Shown: positions 6,100-15,151, counted from the stretch's first letter. The stretch is 24,898 nt of DNA from JAVWMQ01 sp036637375 (GCA_036637375.1 JAVWMQ010000026.1:1-24898); one strand, 5' to 3'. Notes: a model not told the origin generated them from the letters alone. Translations and numbers: made by a program.

Positions 6100-7334
6100 T
6101 AAACTAATTCTCCTCCTTTAATTACTTGCGCCGCCAGATTTGAACCAAATCTGTAACAAAGCATTTCCATGTTAGGCGCATCCCAAACAACTATATCGGC
6201 CTTCTTGCCGACTTCCAAAGTTCCAACAGTTTCTTCCATTCCAATACCCGCCGCACTATTAATAGTTACAGCAGTCAGGATTTCCTCAGGAGTCATCTTG
6301 TATTTTAGATACCCAAGATTCATACAAAACTGAAGGTTAAGTGATGGGCAAGAGCCCGGGTTAAAATCACTCGCTATTGCAACAGGAATTCCCATTTCAA
6401 TCATTTTTCTAGCAGGTGCAAAAGGCTTATCTAAATAAAACGATGTGCCAGGAAGTAACATAGCAACAGTACCCCCCTCAGCCAAGGATTTAAGCCCAGT
6501 TTCACCAATAGCAATTAAATGCTCCGCAGAAGTCGCACCAAGCTCACCTGCAAGCTCAGAACCACCCATAGGCTCAATTTCATCAGCATGGATTTTTAGC
6601 CCGAAGCCATGCTTTTTGGCAGCCTCAAGGTAAACCCTACTATCATTAACATCAAAAACCCCCTCCTCGCAAAATATATCGCAATACTTTGCCAAAGACA
6701 GCTCCTTGATATACGGCATCCATTCAAAAACAATGGTTTCAACAAAAGCCAAAGGATCATCTTTGTACTCCTCAGGAACAGCATGAGCCCCCATAAAAGT
6801 AGGTACAATATCCATAGGGTGAGTTTTGCCAAGTTGGTTAATAACCTCTAGCATCTTCATTTCATTTCCAAAATCAAGGCCATAACCACTTTTGATTTCA
6901 CAAGTAGTAACACCTAGATTTAGCATTTCATCAAGGAAACCCTCACTCTTATTAAAAAGTCCGGCAATTGACATTTCTCTAGTTTTGGAAACAGTATCAT
7001 GAATACCGCCCCCAGCCTTCAAAATATCCAGATAAGATGCACCCTTTAGCTTTAGAGGAATTTCGTTTTGTCTATACCCTCCAAACACTAAATGAGTATG
7101 CCCCTCAACTAGACCAGGCGTAACTAGCTTGCCCTCAGCATCAAAAACAGTATCTGCTGTTTCAGCCAATTCCGGCAGCTCCCCATTTGTTGTAATTTCC
7201 TTAATAACACCATCAACAGCCAAGATAGCAGCATTGACAAGCATGATATTCTCACCTTGCTCCTTACCACAATGTTTGTAGCTACCAACAGGCGTTTGCA
7301 ATCTACCAATATTTTTTATTAATAATGTTGACAT
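6099..7334 (-). CDS. hutI: Imidazolonepropionase
   Basis: A 411-residue metal-dependent amidohydrolase that opens the ring of 4-imidazolone-5-propionate to give N-formimino-L-glutamate, the third step of histidine breakdown. The metal-binding motif GLVEGHTHLVFGGYR gives H79 and H81; further expected ligands and catalytic residues are H249 and E252 (IHADEIEPMGG), H272 (AEHL) and D323 (ASDFNPG). Length and motif order match HutI. The protein is intact. An AGGAG sits 5 bases before the ATG. It starts 34 bases after hutU and its stop overlaps the start of fchA. Confidence 0.97.
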   Translation of the reverse strand: MSTLLIKNIGRLQTPVGSYKHCGKEQGENIMLVNAAILAVDGVIKEITTNGELPELAETADTVFDAEGKLVTPGLVEGHTHLVFGGYRQNEIPLKLKGASYLDILKAGGGIHDTVSKTREMSIAGLFNKSEGFLDEMLNLGVTTCEIKSGYGLDFGNEMKMLEVINQLGKTHPMDIVPTFMGAHAVPEEYKDDPLAFVETIVFEWMPYIKELSLAKYCDIFCEEGVFDVNDSRVYLEAAKKHGFGLKIHADEIEPMGGSELAGELGATSAEHLIAIGETGLKSLAEGGTVAMLLPGTSFYLDKPFAPARKMIEMGIPVAIASDFNPGSCPSLNLQFCMNLGYLKYKMTPEEILTAVTINSAAGIGMEETVGTLEVGKKADIVVWDAPNMEMLCYRFGSNLAAQVIKGGELV

Positions 7335-7368
7335 TCTATCTCCTATTTTTTATTAAACTAAAACTTTT

Positions 7369-9393
7369 TTATTTTACATATTGACTAACAACGTCCTCAA
7401 CTAGCTTATCGTCAGCCACATAGGCAATTGTAATATGACCAGCATCACCATAGTTTTCATTGTACTTAATTGAAGTTTCCATAGCATTTTCATTTCTAGC
7501 CCAGTTTCTACGAGCAACGCCACCCATAACGTCCCACATCATAGCAGACTTTAGAATTTCATCAACTCTATCGCTACCGTCCAAAACCATACCAAAACCA
7601 CCATTAATTGACTTACCTATTCCAACGCCACCGCCATTATGAAGTGCACAAAGGCTCATACCACGAGCAGCATTTCCAGCAAAGCATTGAACAGCCATAT
7701 CTGCCATAACATTACTTCCATCCTTGATATTTGAAGTTTCTCTAAATGGCGAATCAGTACCACTAACATCATGATGATCTCTACCCATCATAATTGGGCC
7801 AACTTCGCCTTTTCTCACCATATCATTAAATTTAAGTGCAATATTAGTTCTACCCTCAGCATCCTGATAAAGTATTCTAGCCTGAGTACCAACAACCATT
7901 TTGTTAGCCTTAGCATCTCGAATCCAAACCCAGTTATCTCTATCTTGGAATCTTCTATTTGGATCAATTAAATCCATAGCAGCCTTGTCAGTAGCATCTA
8001 AATCAGCTTCCTTGCCAGACAAGCAAACCCATCTAAATGGACCATATCCGTAATCAAACAATAGTGGCCCCATAATATCCTCAACATAAGACGGCCAAAT
8101 GAAACCATCCTTTTCATCAACGCCATTCTTTGAAATCTCCATAATTCCAGCATCATACATAGCCTTCATAAATGAATTACCATAATCAAAGAAATAAGTA
8201 CCAACCTGAGAAAGTTTCTTGATAGCCTCAAAGTGTCTATGAAGCGACTCATCAACTTTCTTGCAGAACATATCCCTATCGTCATGTAGCATCTTTGTTC
8301 TCATATCAAATGTAAGCCCAGCAGGACAATATCCACCATTATAAACATTGTGACAAGAAGTCTGGTCAGACAAAAGATCAATCTTAAATCCCTTAGTAGC
8401 AGCCGCCTCTAATAAATCTACAATATTACCCCAATAAGCAATAGAGCAACTTTCCTTCGCCGCCACTTTTTCATTAGCAAGTCTAAATACTTCGTCTAAA
8501 TCCTCAACAATAACATCAACCCAGCCCTGTTCATATCTAGTTTCAATACGAGATCTGTCAACCTCAGCAAAAATCCCTACTGCATTTGCAATAGTTGCAG
8601 CCTTAGGTTGCGCACCACTCATACCGCCAAGTCCCGAAGAAACAAAGGTATATCCCGCAAGATCCCCCTGCTCATCAACGCCTAAATATTTACGACCAGC
8701 ATTCAAAATTGTGTTAAATGTACCATGAACAATTCCCTGTGGCCCAATATACATCCAACCACCAGCAGTCATCTGCCCATAGTTAGCAACACCCATTTCC
8801 TCAGCGATTTCCCAATCATCAAGGTTATCAAACATACCAACCATCATAGCGTTAGTAATAATTACCCTTGGAGCCTCTGGTTTACTAGGAAAAAGCCCAA
8901 GTGGATGTCCAGATTCAACAACTAGTGTCTGGTTCACTGTAAGTTCTTCTAGGTATTTTTTGATTAATCTATACTGCAACCAGTTTTGACAAGGTTGTCC
9001 AGTTTCACCATAAGTAACAAGTTCATAAGGATAAAGCGCAACTTCAAAGTCAAGGTTATTATCAATCATAACCTGAAACGCCTTACCTTCCACACAGTTA
9101 CCTTTGTATTCATCAATAGGCTTGCCATAAATCCTGCCCTCAGGTCTATATCTGTAAGCATATATCCTGCCATACTTAGTTAGTTCCTCCATAAACTCAG
9201 GTGCAAGTACCTCATGAAGTTCCTCAGGAACATATCTAAGAGCATTCTTTAATGCCAACACTGTTTGCTCCTTACTAAGTCTAAATCCTCTATCTGGAGC
9301 TCTCCTCTTGCCTTCTATAAACTCAGGATAAGCAGGAAGCTCATTGCCAAGCTTAATAGTCATAGCTTCACCAATTTGTTTATTTGTAATCAT
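7369..9393 (-). CDS. hutU: Urocanate hydratase (long form)
   Basis: A 674-residue NAD-dependent enzyme that hydrates urocanate to imidazolonepropionate. It belongs to the longer urocanase type (about 670 residues, like the eukaryotic UROC1 enzyme) rather than the 550-residue proteobacterial/Bacillus type. The glycine-rich NAD-binding stretch SSGLGGMSGAQPKAA lies near residues 252-266, and the conserved segment YNGGYCPAGLTFD holds the family cysteine. The start chosen (ATG at 9393) has GGAGG with 5-base spacing; an ATG four codons upstream includes that GGAGG and has no ribosome site of its own. It follows hutH by 47 bases. Confidence 0.96.
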   Translation of the reverse strand: MITNKQIGEAMTIKLGNELPAYPEFIEGKRRAPDRGFRLSKEQTVLALKNALRYVPEELHEVLAPEFMEELTKYGRIYAYRYRPEGRIYGKPIDEYKGNCVEGKAFQVMIDNNLDFEVALYPYELVTYGETGQPCQNWLQYRLIKKYLEELTVNQTLVVESGHPLGLFPSKPEAPRVIITNAMMVGMFDNLDDWEIAEEMGVANYGQMTAGGWMYIGPQGIVHGTFNTILNAGRKYLGVDEQGDLAGYTFVSSGLGGMSGAQPKAATIANAVGIFAEVDRSRIETRYEQGWVDVIVEDLDEVFRLANEKVAAKESCSIAYWGNIVDLLEAAATKGFKIDLLSDQTSCHNVYNGGYCPAGLTFDMRTKMLHDDRDMFCKKVDESLHRHFEAIKKLSQVGTYFFDYGNSFMKAMYDAGIMEISKNGVDEKDGFIWPSYVEDIMGPLLFDYGYGPFRWVCLSGKEADLDATDKAAMDLIDPNRRFQDRDNWVWIRDAKANKMVVGTQARILYQDAEGRTNIALKFNDMVRKGEVGPIMMGRDHHDVSGTDSPFRETSNIKDGSNVMADMAVQCFAGNAARGMSLCALHNGGGVGIGKSINGGFGMVLDGSDRVDEILKSAMMWDVMGGVARRNWARNENAMETSIKYNENYGDAGHITIAYVADDKLVEDVVSQYVK

Positions 9394-9440
9394 ATTTGCC
9401 TCCATATCTATTTTATTTATCTTTTATATTTCTTTTGTTT

Positions 9441-10967
9441 CTATAGTAGTTTGCCACAAACAGCCTCAACAGCCTGAACAATTTCATTGTTTTTAATCAT
9501 TTCATCAAACTTCTTCATTTCATAGTGCATAATGATATCCTGGTCAACAGGTTCAGAAAGTTTACGAATGTAATCATAGGCCGCCTGAGTAGCAGGCGCA
9601 AGTCCAGTTTCACCACGAAGCCAAATCGCCTGACTAGCACTAAACAATTCAATACCCAAAACTTTTTGAGCATTATCAAGAACCATAGCTGCAGTTCTCG
9701 CAGAAGTTGTACCCATACTTACATGATCTTCTTGATTTCCTGAACTTGGAATAGAGTCAACACAAGCAGGGTGAGCATAAATTTTGTTTTCTGAAACCAT
9801 AGATGCCGCCGCATACTGAGCAATCATAAATCCAGAACATACCCCACCATGCTTAGTTAAGAACGGTTCAAGCCCTTCACTTAACTGAGGGTTAATAAGT
9901 CTTTCTGAACGTCTTTCTGAAACATCAGCATACTCCGCAATAGCATTTTTGATAAAATCAAATGCAAGTGCCATTGGTTGCCCATGGAAATTACCACCAG
10001 AAATAACCTCATCATCATCAGGAAAAATCAGAGGATTGTCTGTTACAGCGTTGATTTCCCTAGTAACAGCATCATAAACATATTTAATTGCATCCCTAGA
10101 TGCCCCATGAATTTGAGGTACACATCTAAGAGAATAAGGATCCTGAACCTTGTTAGGATTTGTTTCATGTGCATTATCGCTACCCTCAAGTAGCTGTCTC
10201 AAATTACAAGCCGCCTCAATCTGACCAGGCTGCCCACGCAAAATATGTACTTTTTCGTCATACGCTTTTTTGACACCATTCAAAGCCTCAGCTGTCATTG
10301 CACAAGCAATATCCGCAACTTTAGCTAAATTCATAGCATCCCACAAAACATTTACACCAATAGCTGTCATAATTTGTGTTCCGTTAATCAGTGCCAGACC
10401 TTCCTTTGCTACAAGCTGTACAACTTCAATTCCAGCCCTTTTCATAGCTTCAGCCCCAGGCAAAACTTCCCCTTTATATTCTGCCTCACCCTCGCCAAGC
10501 ATAGTTAAAACCATATGGCTTAGAGGTGCTAAATCACCACTAGCCCCTAGAGATCCTTTTTCAGGAATAACAGGATGAACCCCAGCATTTAGCATAGCAA
10601 CTAAAGTATTTAAGGTACTTGGACGAATTCCAGAATTACCTCTGCTCAAGGCATTACATCTAAGTAGCATTGCTGCTCTTACCACCTTAGTCGGCAACGG
10701 TTCACCTAAGGCACAAGTGTGACTTATTATTAGATTTCTCTGCAAATCTGCCGTTTCATCGTGAGAAATGAATGTGTCACTAAATTTTCCAAACCCTGTC
10801 GTCAATCCGTATATAACTGCGCCTTCTTCTAACTTCTTATCCACGTAATCTCTAGCCTTTTTGACAGCTGCCTGAGCGCTCTCAGAAATTTCAACCTTCT
10901 CGCCAAAACGTGCAACTTTGATTACATCTTCCACTGTAAGATTTTGTCCATTAATAATGATAGCCAT
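9441..10967 (-). CDS. hutH: Histidine ammonia-lyase
   Basis: A 508-residue cytoplasmic lyase that removes ammonia from L-histidine to give urocanate, the entry step of the pathway. The autocatalytic MIO prosthetic group forms from the Ala-Ser-Gly triad, seen as residues 142-144 in GSLGASGDLAPLSH. Other family motifs are YGLTTGFGKF, RCNALSRGNSGIR and SSGNQEDHVSMG. Length is that of full HutH. The ATG at 10967 is preceded by AAAGGATG at good spacing; an ATG three codons earlier overlaps that site and is less likely. First gene of the operon. The approximately 100-base leader contains a nested inverted repeat (10998-11036). No hut regulator or histidine transporter is next to it. Confidence 0.97.
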   Translation of the reverse strand: MAIIINGQNLTVEDVIKVARFGEKVEISESAQAAVKKARDYVDKKLEEGAVIYGLTTGFGKFSDTFISHDETADLQRNLIISHTCALGEPLPTKVVRAAMLLRCNALSRGNSGIRPSTLNTLVAMLNAGVHPVIPEKGSLGASGDLAPLSHMVLTMLGEGEAEYKGEVLPGAEAMKRAGIEVVQLVAKEGLALINGTQIMTAIGVNVLWDAMNLAKVADIACAMTAEALNGVKKAYDEKVHILRGQPGQIEAACNLRQLLEGSDNAHETNPNKVQDPYSLRCVPQIHGASRDAIKYVYDAVTREINAVTDNPLIFPDDDEVISGGNFHGQPMALAFDFIKNAIAEYADVSERRSERLINPQLSEGLEPFLTKHGGVCSGFMIAQYAAASMVSENKIYAHPACVDSIPSSGNQEDHVSMGTTSARTAAMVLDNAQKVLGIELFSASQAIWLRGETGLAPATQAAYDYIRKLSEPVDQDIIMHYEMKKFDEMIKNNEIVQAVEAVCGKLL

Positions 10968-10997
10968 ATTTACCATCCTTTCACTTTTTCGTGTTCC

Positions 10998-11036
10998 TTC
11001 GTCAATTATGCCTTTTGCACATAACTTGCTGACGAA
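10998..11036 (-). promoter_or_regulatory. Nested inverted repeat in the hutH leader (candidate operator or RNA hairpin)
   Basis: TTCGTCA and TGACGAA pair perfectly (7 bp) and enclose TTATG and CATAA (5 bp) around a 9-base loop. It ends about 30 bases before the hutH start. There is no T-run behind it, so it is not an ordinary terminator. Confidence 0.55.
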
Positions 11037-11076
11037 TTTATTAACTTTATATTTTTTTGCGCATTTTCTTAATCAT

Positions 11077-11082
11077 ATTATA
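11077..11082 (-). promoter_or_regulatory. Candidate -10 element of the hut operon promoter
   Basis: A perfect TATAAT on the minus strand about 110 bases before hutH. At 17-18 base spacing there is no good -35 hexamer (TAGAAA or GTAGAA), which would suit a promoter needing an activator. Only the -10 is supported by sequence. Confidence 0.4.
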
Positions 11083-11254
11083 CTCAATTTGTCTGACTAT
11101 TTCTACACTTTTAACAAAAAATACTCCAGTGTTACTTCTTTATTTATGTTGAAATTACAACACTTTTAGGCATTATCGCTCTACCACACAAAAGTACGTG
11201 TTGCAGTTAGACACTCCTATCCCAAAACCACCCCATCATCAAAATTAATTAAGC

Positions 11255-11968
11255 CTATAATTCATCATACAAAATTGCGTTTTCCAAAAGCTTAGTTGCT
11301 TCATCAATTTTATTTTCCTCTATTAGATTTAACAAAGTTCCATTAAAGTGCCTTACATCATGAAATATAACTCGCATTTTTTCCTGGTTTTCTTTCATAG
11401 TTTTCATTCTCTCGCCTAAAGCTGCTACTTGAACCTTTAACAAATCTTTGGCATTGTTTTCCTCATTAAGCACACTAATCTCAATTAGATTCCTATACAT
11501 TTTAACCTTATCAACCATAAATCTTAGCGCCGGGGCAAACACTTTAATTGAAACAATAAGCCCAATAACATAAAGCACCAAAAGCATTGCCAAGTTAACT
11601 CCCCTGCTAAGCCCATAATAGCTTCTAGCTATGTTTGTCACAATAGAAATTAATACTACTATATTAATGGCTGTAAAATGCAAGAAATAAGTTTCAGTCA
11701 GCCCATCCGTTGAAATTTTCGGGAAAACTATTAATTGAGGTATTATTGATACTATTACAGCGATTTTGGTATATGGATAATATCCAATTAAACCAATAAG
11801 TCCATAAGGCACAACTATCAGATACAGTATATATCCTACTAACCAGTTACGAGCTGCAAGATCACCTTTCCAGCCAAGTCCAACTATACGAAATATAAGG
11901 CTCACAAGGGCTGGTAGCAAAAATCTACTTGTCGATATAGCCACATCTAGGCTCAATACATCATCCAT
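11255..11968 (-). pseudogene. Truncated Agr-type sensor histidine kinase
   Basis: A 237-residue remnant. Residues 1-150 hold about five hydrophobic segments, followed by a coiled linker and the H-box FHDVRHFNGTLLNLIEENK (H203/H207), the arrangement of AgrC/LytTR-associated kinases with a multi-pass membrane sensor. The reading frame stops at residue 237, right after the dimerization helices. The whole GHKL ATP-binding domain (N and G boxes) is missing, and none is found downstream in any frame. It cannot phosphorylate by itself. The ATG follows the response-regulator remnant by one base, so the two formed one operon. An in-frame start 29 codons upstream would overlap the regulator gene and is not credible. 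Confidence 0.8.
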
Positions 11969-11969
11969 A

Positions 11970-12516
11970 CTACTCACGCCCTTCCAAGATATAGTCCATA
12001 TATTGTTCCATAAATTCTTGCTGTATATTCCTTGAAACTGGCAGAGTTTCACCATTCTTCATAACTATATGATTCTTTTTAATTTCATCAATGAAGTCCA
12101 TATTAACTACATATCCCGAATGAACCCTAACAAATCTGCTATCACGTAATATTCCCTCTATTTGAACAAGGAAATTATCTCTATAAGTTTTAGACAAAAC
12201 TCGTTTACCATTGGTCAAATATATTCTACAGCATGGTTCTTGTATTCACAGTATTCAATCTCCCAAAATTTATAGTAGAGTCATTGTCAGCCTTACGAAT
12301 ACTCTTACCAACAGCAATTCCATTGATATCAACCATTATCATATCCAAAAAAACTATTTGCTTCTCATTGTATGTATATTCCATCAAAAAATTTGCCCCA
12401 CAAGAATATTTGAGTATGTCGAAATTAATATCTTTGTCATAGGAATATTCCATAAGTAGCTGTTCTAGTTTCTCTATATCTCTATTGTCATCATCACAAA
12501 TCCAAATTCTCAACAT
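11970..12516 (-). pseudogene. Broken LytTR-family response regulator
   Basis: Two pieces of one AgrA/LytTR-type regulator. The upstream piece (12226-12516) is a receiver domain with the acidic pocket DDD (8-10) and phospho-acceptor D58 (VFLDMIM), but it ends after residue 81 in foreign sequence, before the conserved Thr/Ser and Lys. The downstream piece (11970-12218) is a LytTR DNA-binding domain: RVHSGYVVNMDFIDEI, NGETLPVSR. Its first strand (EIEYCEYKNHAVEYI) is readable in a different frame at about 12215-12260, so a single-base shift interrupts the domain. Roughly 50-60 codons of the receiver and linker are deleted. The remaining LytTR part could only start at a TTG with a poor ribosome site. 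A good promoter stands upstream. Confidence 0.85.
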
Positions 12517-12540
12517 TTTTCCTCTCCTCTAAACAACATA

Positions 12541-12569
12541 ATTATATCCTATATCGCACCATATCACAA
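12541..12569 (-). promoter_or_regulatory. Promoter of the decayed two-component operon
   Basis: TTGTGA (12564-12569), a 17-base spacer and TATAAT (12541-12546) on the minus strand, 25 bases before the response regulator start, which also has GAGGAGAGG upstream. It is a good SigA-type promoter. Confidence 0.7.
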
Positions 12570-12582
12570 AAAAATTAAATAA

Positions 12583-12611
12583 AATAGGGAGCCCCTTAGG
12601 GTTCCCCTATT
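12583..12611 (-). terminator. Terminator of parAB
   Basis: On the minus strand AATAGGGGAACCC pairs with GGGCTCCCTATT (one bulge and one G-U), followed by TTATTTAATTTTTTT. It lies about 45 bases after the parB stop. Confidence 0.8.
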
Positions 12612-12620
12612 CAATGCTAT

Positions 12621-12636
12621 AGTTTCACGTGAAACA
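12621..12636. promoter_or_regulatory. parS site, near-perfect
   Basis: AGTTTCACGTGAAACA matches the bacterial parS consensus TGTTTCACGTGAAACA at 15 of 16 positions, with a perfect 14-bp palindromic core. It lies just after parB, 19 bases beyond the stop codon, and serves as a loading site for ParB. Confidence 0.88.
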
Positions 12637-12655
12637 CACCACAGAAGTGACTATT

Positions 12656-13528
12656 TTAAACGGTTCTAAGTAGCTCGATTAATCTTTCCAATTCATCACG
12701 GCTAAAATATTCTATTTCTATTTTACCCTTATCCCCGCTCATATTTATGTTTACCTTAGTTCCTAATGCTCTTTTTAATTCTCTTTCAACAAAAATAACA
12801 TCTGAACCTTTTGGAGTTCTCTTGGCTGGTTTTCCCCTCTTTTGAGGTTTTTTGCCAGCTGCTATATCTTCAATATTTCTAACAGATAAACCGTCTTTAA
12901 TAACTTTCTTTGCAAGTTCAACTTGTTTATCTTCGTCTTCGATAGTAATTAATGCTCTACCATGACCTACTGAAATATCACCTTGCACCATAAAATCCTT
13001 TATAACATCTGGTAACTTCAACAGTCTTAGCGAGTTTGTAATATATGGTCTGCTCTTTCCTACACTTTTACTAACCTCTGCCTGGGTTAGCCCAAAGGTG
13101 CTGATCATTCTTTCAAGCCCCTCTGCCTCCTCGATAGGATTCAGATCCTCTCTTTGCATATTTTCAATAATAGCAAAGAGCATATTTTGTTCATCAGTTA
13201 ATTCTCTAACTACACATGGCACTTCTTTGAGTCCTGCAACTCTTGCAGCTCTCCATCGTCTTTCCCCTGCTACAATTTCATGTCCATTTTGAGTGGCACG
13301 AACTACAATAGGTTGAATAACTCCATGTTCGCTAATTGAATTAGCTAAATCTTTGATTTTTTCTTCATCGAAGGTTTTTCGTGGCTGATTAATATTTGGT
13401 TTAATATCATCAATATTTAATCTAGCAATACCTTCCAGGCTATCTTTTTCTGGTTCAGGTGATACTTCCACAGTATCAAACAGAGCATCTAATCCCCTAC
13501 CTAGCCCAGTTTTTTTAGGTTTAGCCAT
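12656..13528 (-). CDS. parB: Chromosome-partitioning protein ParB (Spo0J)
   Basis: A 290-residue CTP-dependent DNA clamp that loads at parS and, with ParA, organizes and segregates newly copied origins. Visible parts: an N-terminal GLGRGLDALF motif (ParA-contact), HGVIQPIVVR (box I, about 69-77), the CTP-binding GERRWRA (88-94), the helix-turn-helix TQAEVSKSVGKSRPYITNSLRLL (about 148-170) and a C-terminal dimerization segment. Its ATG overlaps the parA stop by one base (TAATG). A parS copy is found on each side of the parAB pair. Length is normal for Firmicutes ParB. Confidence 0.97.
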   Translation of the reverse strand: MAKPKKTGLGRGLDALFDTVEVSPEPEKDSLEGIARLNIDDIKPNINQPRKTFDEEKIKDLANSISEHGVIQPIVVRATQNGHEIVAGERRWRAARVAGLKEVPCVVRELTDEQNMLFAIIENMQREDLNPIEEAEGLERMISTFGLTQAEVSKSVGKSRPYITNSLRLLKLPDVIKDFMVQGDISVGHGRALITIEDEDKQVELAKKVIKDGLSVRNIEDIAAGKKPQKRGKPAKRTPKGSDVIFVERELKRALGTKVNINMSGDKGKIEIEYFSRDELERLIELLRTV

Positions 13529-14301
13529 TATTTTTCCTCCTCTAAATTTAAGAACTCATCAGCAAAATCTCTATATGCTTCCGCCCCTGTAGATCTTGGA
13601 TCATACTCGGCAATTGGAAGCCCATAACTTGGCGCTTCTGCAAGTCTTACATTTCTCGGTATTACAGTTGTATATACCTTCTCTCTAAAATATTTCTTAA
13701 CTTCCTCAACAACTTGAATAGACAAATTTGTTCTACCATCGAACATGCTTAATATAACACCTTGAATTTCAAGGTCTTTGTTTAGGTTCTTTCTAACTAT
13801 ATCAATTGTACTCATAAGCTGACTAACCCCTTCAAGGGCATAAAACTCGCACTGAATTGGTATTAACACTGAATCTACTGCAGTCAGTGAGTTAATAGTT
13901 AGTAAGCCAAGTGATGGAGGACAATCTATAAAAATATAATCATACTGGTCTTTGATCTGATCTAAAGCGGTTTTCAGTCTTTTTTCTCTACCACTAATAG
14001 AAACAAGTTCAACTTCAGCACCCGCAAGGCTTACACTGGCAGGAATTATATCTAATCCAACAGTGGAAGTTTGCAGTATTGTGTTTTTAGTAACAATATT
14101 ATCCTCTGTCAAAAGATCATATGTAGAATATTCTAATGTTCTTTTATCTATTCCAAGACCACTAGTTGTATTGCCCTGAGGGTCAATATCCAAAACTAAA
14201 ACCTTTTTACCCTTAATTGCTAAACAAGCTGCAAGGTTGATATTTGTAGTAGTTTTGCCAACTCCGCCCTTTTGATTAAAAATTGCTATTGCCTTACCCA
14301 A
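13528..14301 (-). CDS. parA: Chromosome-partitioning ATPase ParA (Soj)
   Basis: A 257-residue MinD/ParA-type ATPase that partners ParB in origin segregation and, in Bacillus, influences DnaA activity. The deviant Walker A motif KGGVGKTT is at residues 11-18, and FIDCPPSLG and the IPRNVRLAEAPSYG segment are typical of Soj. The start is a TTG: GGAGGG lies 7-8 bases upstream, and no ATG or GTG is available before the Walker A motif. It ends one base into parB. Upstream is a parS palindrome. Confidence 0.96.
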   Translation of the reverse strand: MGKAIAIFNQKGGVGKTTTNINLAACLAIKGKKVLVLDIDPQGNTTSGLGIDKRTLEYSTYDLLTEDNIVTKNTILQTSTVGLDIIPASVSLAGAEVELVSISGREKRLKTALDQIKDQYDYIFIDCPPSLGLLTINSLTAVDSVLIPIQCEFYALEGVSQLMSTIDIVRKNLNKDLEIQGVILSMFDGRTNLSIQVVEEVKKYFREKVYTTVIPRNVRLAEAPSYGLPIAEYDPRSTGAEAYRDFADEFLNLEEEK

Positions 14302-14375
14302 TTTGTTCCCTCCTAATTTTTAAATACTTCATGTTTTGATTATACACTATATTATAAAAAATTACTACATAAAAA

Positions 14376-14403
14376 AAAGAATGTTTCACGTGAAACATTC
14401 TTT
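14376..14403. promoter_or_regulatory. Perfect parS inside a 28-bp palindrome, also a likely rsmG terminator
   Basis: TGTTTCACGTGAAACA (14382-14397) is the exact parS consensus. The palindrome extends perfectly for 6 more bases on each side to 14376-14403. Read in the transcript direction of rsmG (minus strand), this hairpin is followed by eight T, the form of an intrinsic terminator 20 bases after the rsmG stop. The site also lies 75 bases before parA. Confidence 0.93.
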
Positions 14404-14422
14404 AAATAATCTGTATAACCCT

Positions 14423-15151
14423 TTATTTTAGAGGGTTTCTAACTGGTTCGCCTGGTTTTCTTGGATATTTTTTATTTGTTGATGTCATCTTAATTACATA
14501 CAAAAGGTTATGATTTTGACCTTCTTGCATCTCAGGATGCTCTATTCTATCTATCTCTCCACCAAGTTTTTGAATAGCTGTTCTGCCATTAACCAACTCT
14601 TCTTCAATGTTTGGTCCTTTGTAAGCTATAAAAGCTCCACCAACCTTAACAAATGGCAAGCATAACTCCGATAAACTTGACAAATTAGCTACTGCACGAG
14701 ATACACACAAATCAAATTGTTCTCTCATATCCTTTTTTCTTGCTAATTCTTCTGCCCTGCCATGAACAACTATTACGTTTTTAATTCCAAGTTCATCGCA
14801 AATTTCTCTAATAATTTTTAACCTTTTATTTAATGAATCTACTAGTACAAATTTCTTTTGTGGAAATAATATAGCTAATGGTATACCAGGGAAACCACCA
14901 CCAGTTCCAATGTCTATAACTGTTTTAGCCTCCAAAAACTCAGGCGAATTTGCACACAATATTGAATCAATATAATGCTTGTCTATAAACTCTCTTTGCT
15001 CAACTATATTAGTTAAATTTACCTTTTCATTCCACTCCAAAAGCTTCACCATATAACTTGCAAATATATCAAGTTTCCTTGGTTCATTCAAAGTGATATC
15101 TTCATCTAGTAAATTTTCAAGCTTAGTTAAAGCCTCCATTAATCTATTCAT
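14423..15151 (-). CDS. rsmG: 16S rRNA (guanine-527 N7)-methyltransferase
   Basis: A 242-residue S-adenosylmethionine-dependent enzyme (formerly GidB) that methylates G527 of 16S rRNA. The SAM-binding motif VIDIGTGGGFPGIPLAI begins near residue 78, and VVHGRAEEL and CVSRAVANLSSL are further family motifs. The ATG at 15151 overlaps the end of mnmG by 8 bases and has GAGGCGG at good spacing, indicating translational coupling; an in-frame start 9 codons earlier is less likely. It closes the mnmE-mnmG-rsmG gene group and is followed by the parS/terminator palindrome. Confidence 0.95.
   Translation of the reverse strand: MNRLMEALTKLENLLDEDITLNEPRKLDIFASYMVKLLEWNEKVNLTNIVEQREFIDKHYIDSILCANSPEFLEAKTVIDIGTGGGFPGIPLAILFPQKKFVLVDSLNKRLKIIREICDELGIKNVIVVHGRAEELARKKDMREQFDLCVSRAVANLSSLSELCLPFVKVGGAFIAYKGPNIEEELVNGRTAIQKLGGEIDRIEHPEMQEGQNHNLLYVIKMTSTNKKYPRKPGEPVRNPLK

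Noticed and set aside
11100..11254. AgrD-like signal peptide gene near the kinase remnant
   Set aside because: Only a 10-codon ORF without ribosome site is visible, with no amphipathic leader or cyclization cysteine pattern.
14304..14370. Separate parA promoter after the parS palindrome
   Set aside because: TATAAT-like words are present in the AT-rich stretch, but no matching -35 at normal spacing could be found, so no call was made.
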